Position numbers and translations under genes: made by a program. Below, piece after piece: positions 7,201 through 13,550 of a stretch of DNA of 14,311 bases (position 1 is its first letter; every line of letters begins with the position of its first letter). The DNA is taken from positions 1 to 14,311 of the forward strand of contig CANGXE010000013.1 of NCBI GenBank assembly GCA_947457525.1, in the 5' to 3' direction. Source of the stretch: Bacteroidota bacterium (GTDB taxonomy: Bacteria; Bacteroidota; Bacteroidia; Chitinophagales; LD1). The notes under the pieces are model-generated. The model did no database searches and was not told the origin of the DNA. It saw only the letters and a list, made by a program, of their open reading frames with translations.

Positions 7201-8547
7201 TTATAGAATAACGTCTTTCACTTTTATGTCTTGCTTTTGTTTTTTGATGGCTAAAGTTTCTTTATCCAAGATGTTTCTCACCGCACCGTAACGCAAGAAA
7301 CGTTGACGCACCAACTTCTTGATTTCAGGACCAACCAATTTTGCATAATTAGCCGAAACATCATAGCAGTTTTTGATAATCTGCTCACGGATAGACTTGT
7401 AATACTCTTCTTGTGTTTTTTGGTCTTCTGCCGATGGGTAGCTTTTTCCGCTGGCGCTGTCAGTAATCAAATTAACGGGAGGTGCATTGCGCATCAACTC
7501 ATCCATCACATCGCCTTGGTCTTTAATCAACCAAAGATACTTTTCATCTTTAACAATGGCATCAATAGCGGCTTTGTCACCGATGTTGCCAAATAGGCTT
7601 TTGGCTTCGTCCATGCTCAAACGAACAATAGCATCATAAGCTCTGCACTTGTCGCCAAGAGTTACATTACCTGCCTTGTCATATAGTTTAGAGGCTAACA
7701 TATAGCTACCTTTGCTCATAGTTTGTGCTGCTAATTTTTCGATAGCATCTTCATTCTTTTTCTCGGCATAAGCATCACCCAAACGCATAATCAAATCGTC
7801 CGCTTCGCTGTCGCGGTGCTCGGTATAAAGCAACTCGGCATATTTCTGAATACCCGGTTCGTAAGCACCCAACACATAAGCCTCTATGGCTTTGCCGTAG
7901 TCACCACGGTTATAATAGATGTCACCTCCTTTGCGGTAACCATCTGCATTCTTCATTTTCAAATAAATCTCAGCGGCTTTAGCTTGGTTCTCTCCGCCTT
8001 TGTCGAAATATTCTTTAGCAATCTGCTCAATTTTCACAGCTGCATCGCCTATCAGATAAAAGTCTAAGGCTTTCATGTAGCTGTCAAATCCTCTTTCGTA
8101 ATATTTATCGCCAATAGCACGAGCACCTTCTTTGGTGGCTTCAGACTTGGCATAAAAATCCATAGCTTTTTTTAGCAACTTTGGCTCTTGTTTGGCATCT
8201 GCGGCAAATGCATCCTCCACATAACCCTCAGCCACTTTTTTCAAACCCTCTTTTTTCAACTCTTTGTCGCAGCGAGAATAGTTGCTAGCAGCGTTTACGT
8301 AGTCTTTCTTTTCTAAGAACGCATCGCCAATCAACGCATACATTTCGCGTTTCAATCCTCCTTTGGTCCAGCTTTCGATAGCTTTATTAATAAACTCTTG
8401 ACGTTTGGCCGCATCGGACTGCTCCATGGCTTTTTTGAGGGCTTCATTTCCTTTGTCTACGTCTTTATTTTGCGCATTCACTTGAAGTGAAATCATTATT
8501 ACACAACAGATTACTGTGAGTAATTTTTTGAAGATTGTTGTATTCAT
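7201..8547 (-). CDS. secreted tetratricopeptide-like repeat protein of unknown function
   Basis: A 448-residue protein with a clear signal peptide: KK, then a hydrophobic core LLTVICCVIMISL, and a VNA-Q cleavage site after residue 25. It is expected in the periplasm or outside the cell. The mature part is highly charged and helical, with TPR-like or Sel1-like units of about 30-35 residues seen as repeated AxxxYxKxxxxEKGA patterns: MYALIGDAFLEKKDYVNAASNYSRC, KAMDFYAKSEATKEGARAIGDKYYERG, KALDFYLIGD, KAAEIYLKMKNADGYRKGGDIYYNRGDYGKAIEAY and KLYDKAGN. The C-terminal 100 residues are not repeat-like. Such proteins usually serve as scaffolds, but no partner is visible because the gene stands alone between a terminator and a promoter-bearing gap. 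I cannot name a family more precisely. Confidence 0.82.
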   Translation of the reverse strand: MNTTIFKKLLTVICCVIMISLQVNAQNKDVDKGNEALKKAMEQSDAAKRQEFINKAIESWTKGGLKREMYALIGDAFLEKKDYVNAASNYSRCDKELKKEGLKKVAEGYVEDAFAADAKQEPKLLKKAMDFYAKSEATKEGARAIGDKYYERGFDSYMKALDFYLIGDAAVKIEQIAKEYFDKGGENQAKAAEIYLKMKNADGYRKGGDIYYNRGDYGKAIEAYVLGAYEPGIQKYAELLYTEHRDSEADDLIMRLGDAYAEKKNEDAIEKLAAQTMSKGSYMLASKLYDKAGNVTLGDKCRAYDAIVRLSMDEAKSLFGNIGDKAAIDAIVKDEKYLWLIKDQGDVMDELMRNAPPVNLITDSASGKSYPSAEDQKTQEEYYKSIREQIIKNCYDVSANYAKLVGPEIKKLVRQRFLRYGAVRNILDKETLAIKKQKQDIKVKDVIL

Positions 8548-8576
8548 GGGTATAAGTTTTTGAACTAAGTTTCGTA

Positions 8577-8602
8577 TAAAATTAACAACAAGTTTAAATC
8601 AA
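8577..8602 (-). promoter_or_regulatory. candidate promoter for the secreted repeat protein
   Basis: On the minus strand a TTG (8602-8600) is followed after 15 bases by TAATTTTA (8584-8577), close to the Bacteroidota -33 TTG / -7 TAnnTTTG pattern. It lies about 30 bases before the ATG at 8547. The spacing is short and the last base of the -7 box does not match, so this is weak. Confidence 0.3.
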
Positions 8603-8698
8603 CGAAATATTTTTTCGTAGAAATCTAAAAAAAGTCAAAATATCTCCCTTTCAAATTGCAGAAGGAACGATTTTGCTCAGTATTTTTTTGAAAACAGG

Positions 8699-9091
8699 CT
8701 ATTCCCCTAAATACTTCGGACGATTAAACACCCAATATTTCTGTAATGGAAAATTAAATCCCAGCGATACCATCAAGTCGATCATCAAACGGCTCCACTT
8801 ATAATCAAAGCCTATGAACTGAGTGAGTAAATACGTGCCACCTGATTTTAACGCTACACTTCCAATAACCATAAAAACAAAACGTTGTAACTGTTTATCG
8901 GTGGGTTCAGCTTTGGCATTAAATGTCCAATATTTGTTTACCGTAAAATTTACCACCGCGCCAATGAACCCACTCAACACAATGGAAACAGGGTAAAACA
9001 CCCCACATATCTCCGTAAAAAAAAGCATGAACAAATAATCTATCAAACCGCCCGCAAATGCTGAAAACTGTGCTTTAAGAAAAGTTCTCAT
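8699..9091 (-). CDS. GtrA family membrane protein
   Basis: A 130-residue integral membrane protein with four hydrophobic segments and the GtrA family's internal two-fold pattern: NFTVNKYWTFN (48-58) near the end of the second helix, and NFPLQKYWVFNR (113-124) near the C-terminus. Members of the family move polyprenyl-linked sugars across the cytoplasmic membrane or help synthesise cell-surface polysaccharides and lipids. It lies 9 bases after the CDP-alcohol phosphatidyltransferase gene, so the two are almost certainly co-transcribed. That pairing suggests joint action on a lipid-linked surface component. Length and motif spacing are normal for the family; the exact substrate cannot be read from the sequence. 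Confidence 0.9.
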   Translation of the reverse strand: MRTFLKAQFSAFAGGLIDYLFMLFFTEICGVFYPVSIVLSGFIGAVVNFTVNKYWTFNAKAEPTDKQLQRFVFMVIGSVALKSGGTYLLTQFIGFDYKWSRLMIDLMVSLGFNFPLQKYWVFNRPKYLGE

Positions 9092-9100
9092 ACTGTTCGG

Positions 9101-9775
9101 TTATTTTCCTTTCTGCACATTTTCAATCGCATCGCGCTCATTAGCTACTTTAATCAATTTAAGGAAATCAACCGCGTTGAGCGTGATGATAATCAACAAA
9201 CCAACTACACCAAACCAAAGTAAAAATCCGGGGTAGAAATATTCTATAATCGTAGCCGTAGTTATCATGATGCGCATCTCTGTTGGTCCAAGCGGACTGC
9301 CTGCATCAATCAAATATTGATCTGTAACTTTATAGCGTATAATGGCCAAGATGTACATCTGTGCTAAAAAACCCAAGTACAGCATAGCAAACAAAGGAAA
9401 GTCTTTTAAGTAAAATAAATAACTAACACAAGTAAGTATAGTAGAAACCCAATCAATACTGATGTCTAAAACCCAACCATACCACTTGCGAGGTTGATTG
9501 CGGTAGTAAGCAATTCGTCCATCGAGCGAGTCGCCAAACCATTGGATGGCCATACCGGGAATTATAAAGAATAGCGCTCTACGGTCATAGCTAGCAAAAA
9601 AAACTGCCCCAGCGGCCATAATACTTCCCAAAAAACCAATAAAAGAAAGAAAATCAGGAGTGATCCATTTTGGCATAACTTTACATAAAAATTCAATAAC
9701 GGCAAATTCGGGTTTATGCAAAATGTTTGTTCGCTTACGACCATTCCTAATTCTGTCTTTTGCTTCGTTTGACAT
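9101..9775 (-). CDS. CDP-alcohol phosphatidyltransferase family protein
   Basis: A 224-residue membrane enzyme of the family that transfers a phosphatidyl or similar phospho group from a CDP-alcohol to a second alcohol, releasing CMP. After a basic N-terminus, KWITPDFLSFIGFLGS (36-51) is the usual entry helix. The metal-binding signature runs D82-x2-D85-G86-x2-A89 ... G100-x3-D104-x3-D108, so all four acidic residues are present. The conserved Arg normally following Ala is replaced by Tyr (A89-Y90-Y91-R92). About five to six hydrophobic helices are visible. It is the first gene of a two-gene unit with the GtrA protein and has an upstream gap of 384 bases. The product could be a phospholipid or an inositol-type or glycolipid precursor; I cannot decide which. 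Confidence 0.9.
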   Translation of the reverse strand: MSNEAKDRIRNGRKRTNILHKPEFAVIEFLCKVMPKWITPDFLSFIGFLGSIMAAGAVFFASYDRRALFFIIPGMAIQWFGDSLDGRIAYYRNQPRKWYGWVLDISIDWVSTILTCVSYLFYLKDFPLFAMLYLGFLAQMYILAIIRYKVTDQYLIDAGSPLGPTEMRIMITTATIIEYFYPGFLLWFGVVGLLIIITLNAVDFLKLIKVANERDAIENVQKGK

Positions 9776-9840
9776 GGAGATTTATTTTATGCCGCAAGTA
9801 GTTTTAAAATTAAGGTAACAGTTGCGGTACACATGGGTAA

Positions 9841-9874
9841 CAAATTATTCATTAATTGTTAATTTGCAAATATA
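9841..9874 (-). promoter_or_regulatory. candidate promoter for the CDP-alcohol phosphatidyltransferase/GtrA unit
   Basis: On the minus strand TTTG (9870-9867) is followed after 19 bases by TAATTTG (9847-9841), one base short of TAnnTTTG. Overlapping the first element is a perfect TATATTTG (9874-9867), which could itself be a -7 box. Either would start transcription 65-95 bases before the ATG at 9775. Which one is used cannot be decided by eye. Confidence 0.3.
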
Positions 9875-10108
9875 TAAAAAAGACTTACTGATATATTGGC
9901 AGTTAGGCATTTGCCTTATGAAAAAAACAAACAATTAAACTTTGATGAATTCACTTTAAATGGCAAAACGCAACGCCTTACAAGTATTTTACTGCGTCTC
10001 AAAAATGTAAAAATCAAGAAACACTCCATAACGATTAATTATTGTCACCAGTTCCGCAGCAGTGAGCCGTTCTGCCATTTTTGAAAAGTCTTTAAAAACA
10101 GTACAAAA

Positions 10109-10135
10109 TTGCTGAAATATACTTTTGTAAATTTG
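10109..10135 (+). promoter_or_regulatory. Bacteroidota-type promoter for the TIGR02757 gene
   Basis: TTG (10109-10111), then 16 bases, then TAAATTTG (10128-10135), a perfect match to the TAnnTTTG -7 box. A second perfect box, TACTTTTG (10120-10127), abuts it but has no -33 TTG at a good distance. Transcription would start around 10141, leaving a leader of about 18 bases before the ATG at 10160. Confidence 0.55.
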
Positions 10136-10159
10136 ATTAACCAATCATCTTAATAAGAC

Positions 10160-10930
10160 ATGAAATTAAAACAAAACGAACTCAAAGAATTTCTTGATTT
10201 TAAGGTTAACCAATATAACACCAAAGCATTTATCACTGATGACCCCATACGAATCCCCCATCAGTTTAGGCTAAAAGAAGATATAGAAATATCTGGCTTC
10301 TTGGTTTCCACTATAGCCTGGGGAAATCGAAAGAGTATTATAAAGAGTGGGGAAAAAATGATTGAACTGATGGGAGAATCTCCATATGACTTCGTTATGA
10401 CAGCAAGTCCTAAGCAGATTGAAAGACTTGAAGGTTTTGTTCACAGGACTTTTAATGGAGCTGACTTTGCTACCTTCATAAAAGCAATTAGGAATCTTTA
10501 TAAAAAACATGGTGGCTTTGAAAATGTATTTGCAAAATGTGCTAGGCCAGATAGTCTACAACCAGCTATACATGAATTCAAAAAGATATTTTTTACCATT
10601 ACACATGATGATAGAACAGAAAAACATGTTTCTGACCCTTATAAAAACTCTGCGGCAAAAAAGATTAATATGTGGCTTAGGTGGATGGTGCGCAAAGATA
10701 AAACTGGAGTTGACTTCGGACTTTGGAAATCTATCTCCCCCTCGCAACTATCTTGTCCCTTGGATGTACATTCTGGAAACGTAGCTAGAAAGCTTGGGCT
10801 ATTAAAACGAAATCAGAACGATGCAAAGGCTTTAGCTGAATTAGATTTGTCTTTACGAAGGCTTGACCATATAGACCCTGTAAAATATGACTTTGCTTTG
10901 TTCGGTCTGGGGGTTTTTGAAAAATTTTAA
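10160..10930 (+). CDS. TIGR02757 family protein (DUF2400)
   Basis: A 256-residue protein whose whole length fits the TIGR02757/DUF2400 family. It has an N-terminal FLDFKVNQYNTKAFITDDPI, the conserved ISGFLVSTIAWGNRKSI (44-60), an FVHRTFNGADF segment, MWLRWMVRKD around 171-180, and PLDVHSGNVARKLGLLKR near the C-terminus, where the family has an invariant D-x-H and R. It ends in DPVKYDFALFGLGVFEKF, as these proteins do. The function is unknown; the overall pattern recalls helix-hairpin-helix DNA glycosylases, which is only a resemblance. It is preceded by a good promoter and is probably monocistronic. Its TAA overlaps the stop of the convergent small gene by four bases, leaving no room for a terminator between them. 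Confidence 0.92.
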   Translation: MKLKQNELKEFLDFKVNQYNTKAFITDDPIRIPHQFRLKEDIEISGFLVSTIAWGNRKSIIKSGEKMIELMGESPYDFVMTASPKQIERLEGFVHRTFNGADFATFIKAIRNLYKKHGGFENVFAKCARPDSLQPAIHEFKKIFFTITHDDRTEKHVSDPYKNSAAKKINMWLRWMVRKDKTGVDFGLWKSISPSQLSCPLDVHSGNVARKLGLLKRNQNDAKALAELDLSLRRLDHIDPVKYDFALFGLGVFEKF

Positions 10931-11130
10931 GAGAACAACCTCTTTATCAATCCAACCAAACTAAAACTGGTTCTATTGTATACTCGATTGTAAGCTGCCT
11001 TCTTTGGATTGGTCAACCAACCCCACCCTCTCGGTGCTCTCAGACCCAGAGCATTTTTTGTGATGCGCTTCGGAGATGTCCTGGCGGCAATCATTTTCTT
11101 TAGAGAGGGTTTTCTAAATCCGAATTTCAT
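10927..11130 (-). CDS. small basic protein (67 aa) of unknown function
   Basis: A very basic protein of 67 residues starting MKFGFRKPSLKKMIAARTSP, followed by a Gly/Trp-rich centre (LRAPRGWGWLTNPKKAA, 30-46) and YNRVYNRTSFS (48-58). I recall similar small uncharacterised proteins with a KK.I.ARTS start and an NPKKA.YN.VY..T centre in other Bacteroidota and in Firmicutes, but I cannot name a family or a function. There is no signal peptide or membrane helix. It starts 3 bases after the stop of the 142-residue gene, so the two are co-transcribed and probably work together. A truncated copy of its first 19 codons lies upstream of the pair. Its stop overlaps that of the convergent TIGR02757 gene. 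Confidence 0.8.
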   Translation of the reverse strand: MKFGFRKPSLKKMIAARTSPKRITKNALGLRAPRGWGWLTNPKKAAYNRVYNRTSFSLVGLIKRLFS

Positions 11131-11133
11131 GTC

Positions 11134-11562
11134 TTAGAAATTTGATGCACTAATTGCTTTCAATGGATTTTCACCCCGTTTAATTTTAACTGATATTTCC
11201 TCAAAGTTCATAGCACTAACCCCTAACGCTCTATCTACTACTTCCTGACTACAGGTCTTATGCCATGCGAATATTTTATTTTCTATGAGCCAATCCACCT
11301 CCCATAAAACACCGCCATACCTTAAAACAATAACAAAATCCTTAGAGCTGTTTAGGGCTCCATCATAAGATGTACCATTAGAAATCAAATTTTCGATGTC
11401 AAACTCATCTTCATTCATCTTGCTGATTGATAATAGCTCATCGTCTTCCTGTATCTCGCAGTCGGTAAAATAATTACGGAACGCAGCCAGTCCTCCAAGG
11501 TATTTTTGCTCGATGACTTTCTTGGGGATAACAAGGTTGGCTAATTCTATGTAGATGGGCAT
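11134..11562 (-). CDS. hypothetical protein (142 aa), partner of the small basic protein
   Basis: An acidic, probably cytoplasmic protein of 142 residues. It begins MPIYIELANLVIPKKVIEQKYLGG and has an acidic middle (QEDDELLSISKMNEDEFDIENL), then a strand-rich core FVIVLRYGGVLWEVDWLIENKIFAWHKTC (76-104) and a helical C-terminus ending ENPLKAIS. I do not recognise a named family. A compact alpha/beta fold with a WEVDWL...FAWH core is what can be seen. The downstream small gene begins 3 bases after its stop. The acidic/basic pairing in such tight linkage could mean a protein-protein complex; a toxin-immunity or antitoxin-like relationship is possible but not shown. No signal peptide is visible. 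Confidence 0.8.
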   Translation of the reverse strand: MPIYIELANLVIPKKVIEQKYLGGLAAFRNYFTDCEIQEDDELLSISKMNEDEFDIENLISNGTSYDGALNSSKDFVIVLRYGGVLWEVDWLIENKIFAWHKTCSQEVVDRALGVSAMNFEEISVKIKRGENPLKAISASNF

Positions 11563-11614
11563 ATTATATCTGAATTTATATTAATCTAAGATTCTGGTTA
11601 TTAAATCAAATGTT

Positions 11615-11674
11615 TTATGAAGTTCCAATTACAATCATTTTGCTTAAAGATGATTTGCGGAATCCGAATTTCAT
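11615..11674 (-). pseudogene. truncated copy of the small basic protein gene (19 codons)
   Basis: On the minus strand an ATG at 11674 opens MKFGFRKSSLSKMIVIGTS and stops at TAA (11617-11615). It matches 14 of the first 19 residues of the 67-residue protein encoded at 10927-11130, after which similarity stops. Several shared residues use different synonymous codons (for example TTC/TTT, CGC/AGA, TTA/CTA), so the copy is old rather than a fresh duplication. It is most simply a remnant of a duplicated gene; a functional short peptide is not excluded. Confidence 0.7.
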
Positions 11675-11702
11675 GAGTTTAATATAGATTTTTTATTTCA
11701 AT

Positions 11703-11735
11703 AAAAAACGGGGAGCAAAACTCCCCGTCCTTTTT
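11703..11735. terminator. hairpin terminator after the 31-residue peptide gene
   Basis: ACGGGGAG (11708-11715) pairs perfectly with CTCCCCGT (11721-11728) around a CAAAA loop. On the minus strand the stem is followed by GTTTTTTATT, a good T-run, and it begins 9 bases after the stop of the peptide gene. On the plus strand five T's follow after CC, so weaker function in that direction is possible. Confidence 0.88.
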
Positions 11736-11736
11736 C

Positions 11737-11832
11737 CTACTTACCTCCATTGGGTGGATTGTTTCCTCTTCCACCGCCTGAAGGATTGCCAGTGGTGCTT
11801 GGAGCATTCACAGGCTTTGAACCTTTTGCCAT
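11737..11832 (-). CDS. Gly/Asn/Pro-rich small peptide (31 aa)
   Basis: An ATG at 11832 and a TAG at 11739-11737 give a 31-residue peptide: basic MAKGSKPVNAPSTTG, then NPSGGGRGNNPPNGGK. It has no hydrophobic segment, no cysteine and 18 Gly, Asn or Pro residues, so it must be disordered if unmodified. A strong hairpin terminator lies directly after its stop, which supports a real transcript end for a gene here. It lies 92 bases downstream of the 100-residue gene in the same orientation, so it could be the last gene of the dioxygenase cluster or have its own promoter (none clear). I do not recognise a family. It could be a peptide substrate, a small regulatory protein or a chance frame; the composition and terminator favour a real gene. 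Confidence 0.65.
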   Translation of the reverse strand: MAKGSKPVNAPSTTGNPSGGGRGNNPPNGGK

Positions 11833-11924
11833 AATGTTTGATTTTATAGTTAACGCCTACTCTATTTGCTTTTCGGCAATTCGCACTCATTGTTTTTTAA
11901 TGAACAATTGAGTTAAACCATTTG

Positions 11925-12227
11925 TCAATTAAGAACCTGGATATAGTAGTTCTGTTTTTTGATGATATGTGTAAGCACAGTACAGTAGAATGCTCGGATT
12001 AGCTTACCATCCTTTACTGTAAGGCACAGGTTCGGCATATCCATATCAATGGGAAATGAAAGTTTATTCCTTCTAAGCCATTGGTATCGAGCAATGATGA
12101 TAATACTGCAATTCAGATATTTCTTTTTAGCAGATGTTATAGCACGATTTATAGCTTTTTGGTCGGGAGCAATCTTTGATGCTTTGCGTTCATTATTTGC
12201 AGAAATTTTGAAATTTTTTGTATCCAT
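11925..12227 (-). CDS. hypothetical protein (100 aa) in the dioxygenase cluster
   Basis: An open frame of 100 codons starting 11 bases after the stop of the glycine-rich-domain-like gene. It has a charged N-terminus (MDTKNFKISANNERKASKIAPDQ), a helical stretch AINRAITSAKKKY, a hydrophobic strand CSIIIIARYQW, and a C-terminal part with PIDMDMPNLCLTVKDGKLIRAFYC. It is not a membrane protein and has no signal peptide. I do not recognise it. Support comes from its position and orientation in the presumed operon rather than from any motif. A 90-codon frame on the other strand overlaps it, but that frame has no promoter or family and is less likely. Confidence 0.5.
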   Translation of the reverse strand: MDTKNFKISANNERKASKIAPDQKAINRAITSAKKKYLNCSIIIIARYQWLRRNKLSFPIDMDMPNLCLTVKDGKLIRAFYCTVLTHIIKKQNYYIQVLN

Positions 12228-12238
12228 GTTTTTAGATT

Positions 12239-12769
12239 TTAACTGGTTCTGTCATTATTTGAACAAGCATGCCAACATCTGCCTTCGCAGTCATGCCAAC
12301 AGTCCTGATGTTGACCTCTGAGCATTTTCTCTCCGAATTCTTGCTCATAAAGCACAGTGGTATTTTCAAATGAATTGATAAGATTTTTCTTATCGTTATC
12401 ACCACGCAAGCCGAAGTATGGGAAATGGTGAAAGTATCCGCCAAATACCTTTTCGCTGTCTTTGTGGTATGCACGTGTATCCAATATGTGATAGTGCCAC
12501 ATGGTATCTATAATATCAGTTGGCACGATAGCAGATTTCAGAAATTTTTTGTTCAAATGCAAAAAGCGTTTGTATTCCACCTCAGCATCATCACATTGTT
12601 CTTTCGTCCACCCCTCACCCTCATCTGGTAAAGACATTTTCATTTTAATCATTTCTAGGTCAATCGCTGCAATTTCAGGATTGATACCTTTTTGGTTAAT
12701 CAGCCATGAAACTCGTTCTGAGCTGATGGGCGCTGGTGTAAGCAGCTGGGTTTTAATGGTTGTTTCCAT
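12239..12769 (-). CDS. glycine-rich domain-containing-protein-like (GRDP/DUF1399-type) with Cys-x3-Cys tail
   Basis: A 176-residue protein. Its core follows the pattern of proteins annotated as glycine-rich domain-containing-like: YKRFLHLNKKF (66-76), then IVPTDIIDTMWHYHILDTRAYHKD (81-104), with the WHxH motif at 91-94, and FGGYFHHFPYFGLRG (109-123), with a His pair at 114-115. These histidines could bind a metal, an inference. The C-terminal tail places cysteines at 157, 161, 165 and 169, one every four residues, with CWH repeated twice. It starts 21 bases after the dioxygenase stop, so they are co-transcribed. The function of bacterial members is unknown. There is no signal peptide. It could be an enzyme, or a carrier of a modified or metal-binding tail. 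Confidence 0.72.
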   Translation of the reverse strand: METTIKTQLLTPAPISSERVSWLINQKGINPEIAAIDLEMIKMKMSLPDEGEGWTKEQCDDAEVEYKRFLHLNKKFLKSAIVPTDIIDTMWHYHILDTRAYHKDSEKVFGGYFHHFPYFGLRGDNDKKNLINSFENTTVLYEQEFGEKMLRGQHQDCWHDCEGRCWHACSNNDRTS

Positions 12770-12790
12770 CTTTTTGGTTTTTAGTTGTTA

Positions 12791-13447
12791 TTAAATGTTT
12801 ATTGTGCTTTGTTTAAGCCAGTATCGGGTTAGCCACCTATTGGACTTTTCAGGAAATCCATCCCTGCCGTGTAGCATTCGGTGATTATCAATTATCAGTA
12901 AATCTCCCTCTGAAAGCATCACATTTATTGGTTCCGTGTTCTCAAGTAATTCTTCAAATTGCTGGAGTGCTTTATGCGTTTTTATATCTGAAGGGTTATT
13001 TACAAGCCATTTTGCGTAATAAACCGATGGAGCACGCTCGTCAAAAGAGAGCAGCGGTAGACTTAATTTGTCTGAGTAAAAAATCTGATGAGTTCTGACT
13101 AAAACATATTGTAATTGCGATAGAGCATTGGGTGACATTGCATCTATAACATCTACGGTATCTAATAACAAACTTGTTCCTCCAAGTGATGACTGACTAT
13201 TGCAAAACCAGGCAATGTATTTTGCCGAGTAGTGGTCGGTATGAAAACCCATAGGCTTGTTAGAAGCCAACAGTCTAGTGCTTTTAGGATTTTCTCTAAT
13301 TTCTGTTTGCTGAATTACCTCGCCAAATTGATTCAGTATCTTTTCCTTGTTTTTATACTCACTCCATTTTAAATGTATAAATCCAGTTTGCGAAATTTTG
13401 GCTTTTAAGTTCTCGTCTTTAATAATTGTACTTTGCATATTGTTCAT
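12791..13447 (-). CDS. Fe(II)/2-oxoglutarate-dependent dioxygenase, TauD/TfdA (clavaminate synthase-like) family
   Basis: A compact 218-residue oxygenase that would hydroxylate or desaturate a small molecule or amino-acid substrate, using Fe(II), O2 and 2-oxoglutarate. The iron triad is complete: H69-T-D71 in GFHTDHYSAKY, and H193 in LLIIDNHRMLHGRDGF (183-198). R204 or R208 in NRWLTRYW is the likely 2-oxoglutarate-binding Arg. SLGGTSLLLDTVDVI (87-101) is the usual core strand. The GDLLIIDNHRMLHGR form resembles amino-acid hydroxylases of the AsnO/VioC type more than taurine dioxygenase. Start at 13447 or 13438 (M4). It is shorter than most TauD proteins (about 280). It lies after the LytTR regulator across a gap of 101 bases with repeats, and 21 bases before the glycine-rich-domain-like gene. 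Confidence 0.9.
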   Translation of the reverse strand: MNNMQSTIIKDENLKAKISQTGFIHLKWSEYKNKEKILNQFGEVIQQTEIRENPKSTRLLASNKPMGFHTDHYSAKYIAWFCNSQSSLGGTSLLLDTVDVIDAMSPNALSQLQYVLVRTHQIFYSDKLSLPLLSFDERAPSVYYAKWLVNNPSDIKTHKALQQFEELLENTEPINVMLSEGDLLIIDNHRMLHGRDGFPEKSNRWLTRYWLKQSTINI

Positions 13448-13516
13448 TTATGAAGCAAACATGCAGGACAGTAAACTAGAAGAATAATATCGGGGAATAA
13501 TTTACCCCTTTAGGTA

Positions 13517-13550
13517 ATAAGTGCGGATTTTTGAGGGATAAGTGCGGATT
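13517..13550. repeat. 13-base direct repeat, 21-base period: putative LytTR operator
   Basis: ATAAGTGCGGATT occurs exactly at 13517-13529 and 13538-13550, separated by 8 bases. The start-to-start distance is 21, two helical turns. A weaker copy (AAGAGCGGAAT, 9 of 11 matches) follows at 13551-13561, 11 bases further. It lies 70-103 bases before the dioxygenase start, and the second copy ends within the regulator's stop codon. LytTR-family regulators are known to bind paired direct repeats with this spacing, and a LytTR gene is adjacent, so this is a plausible binding site. Confidence 0.6.

Larger units (their letters stand above)
9776..10159. other. 384-base intergenic region between divergent genes
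   Basis: An A+T-rich region between the divergent CDP-alcohol phosphatidyltransferase and TIGR02757 genes. It contains candidate promoters near each end (listed separately) and no tRNA or strong hairpin that I can see. A 62-codon open frame at 9896-10084 starts with TTG and has no recognisable protein character, so I do not call it. A drop in G+C begins about here. Confidence 0.5.

Noticed and set aside
9896..10084. 62-codon open frame on the plus strand
   Set aside because: TTG start, no ribosome-binding signal, no recognisable protein pattern and an A+T-rich intergenic context; probably chance.
12049..12321. 90-codon plus-strand frame opposite the 100-residue gene
   Set aside because: It runs against the surrounding operon, has no promoter and overlaps the Cys-tail coding region of a supported gene.
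13492..13508. GGGG...CCCC inverted repeat considered as a terminator of the LytTR gene
   Set aside because: Only four G-C pairs around a 9-base A/T centre, with no T-run following in the minus direction; not convincing as a terminator.
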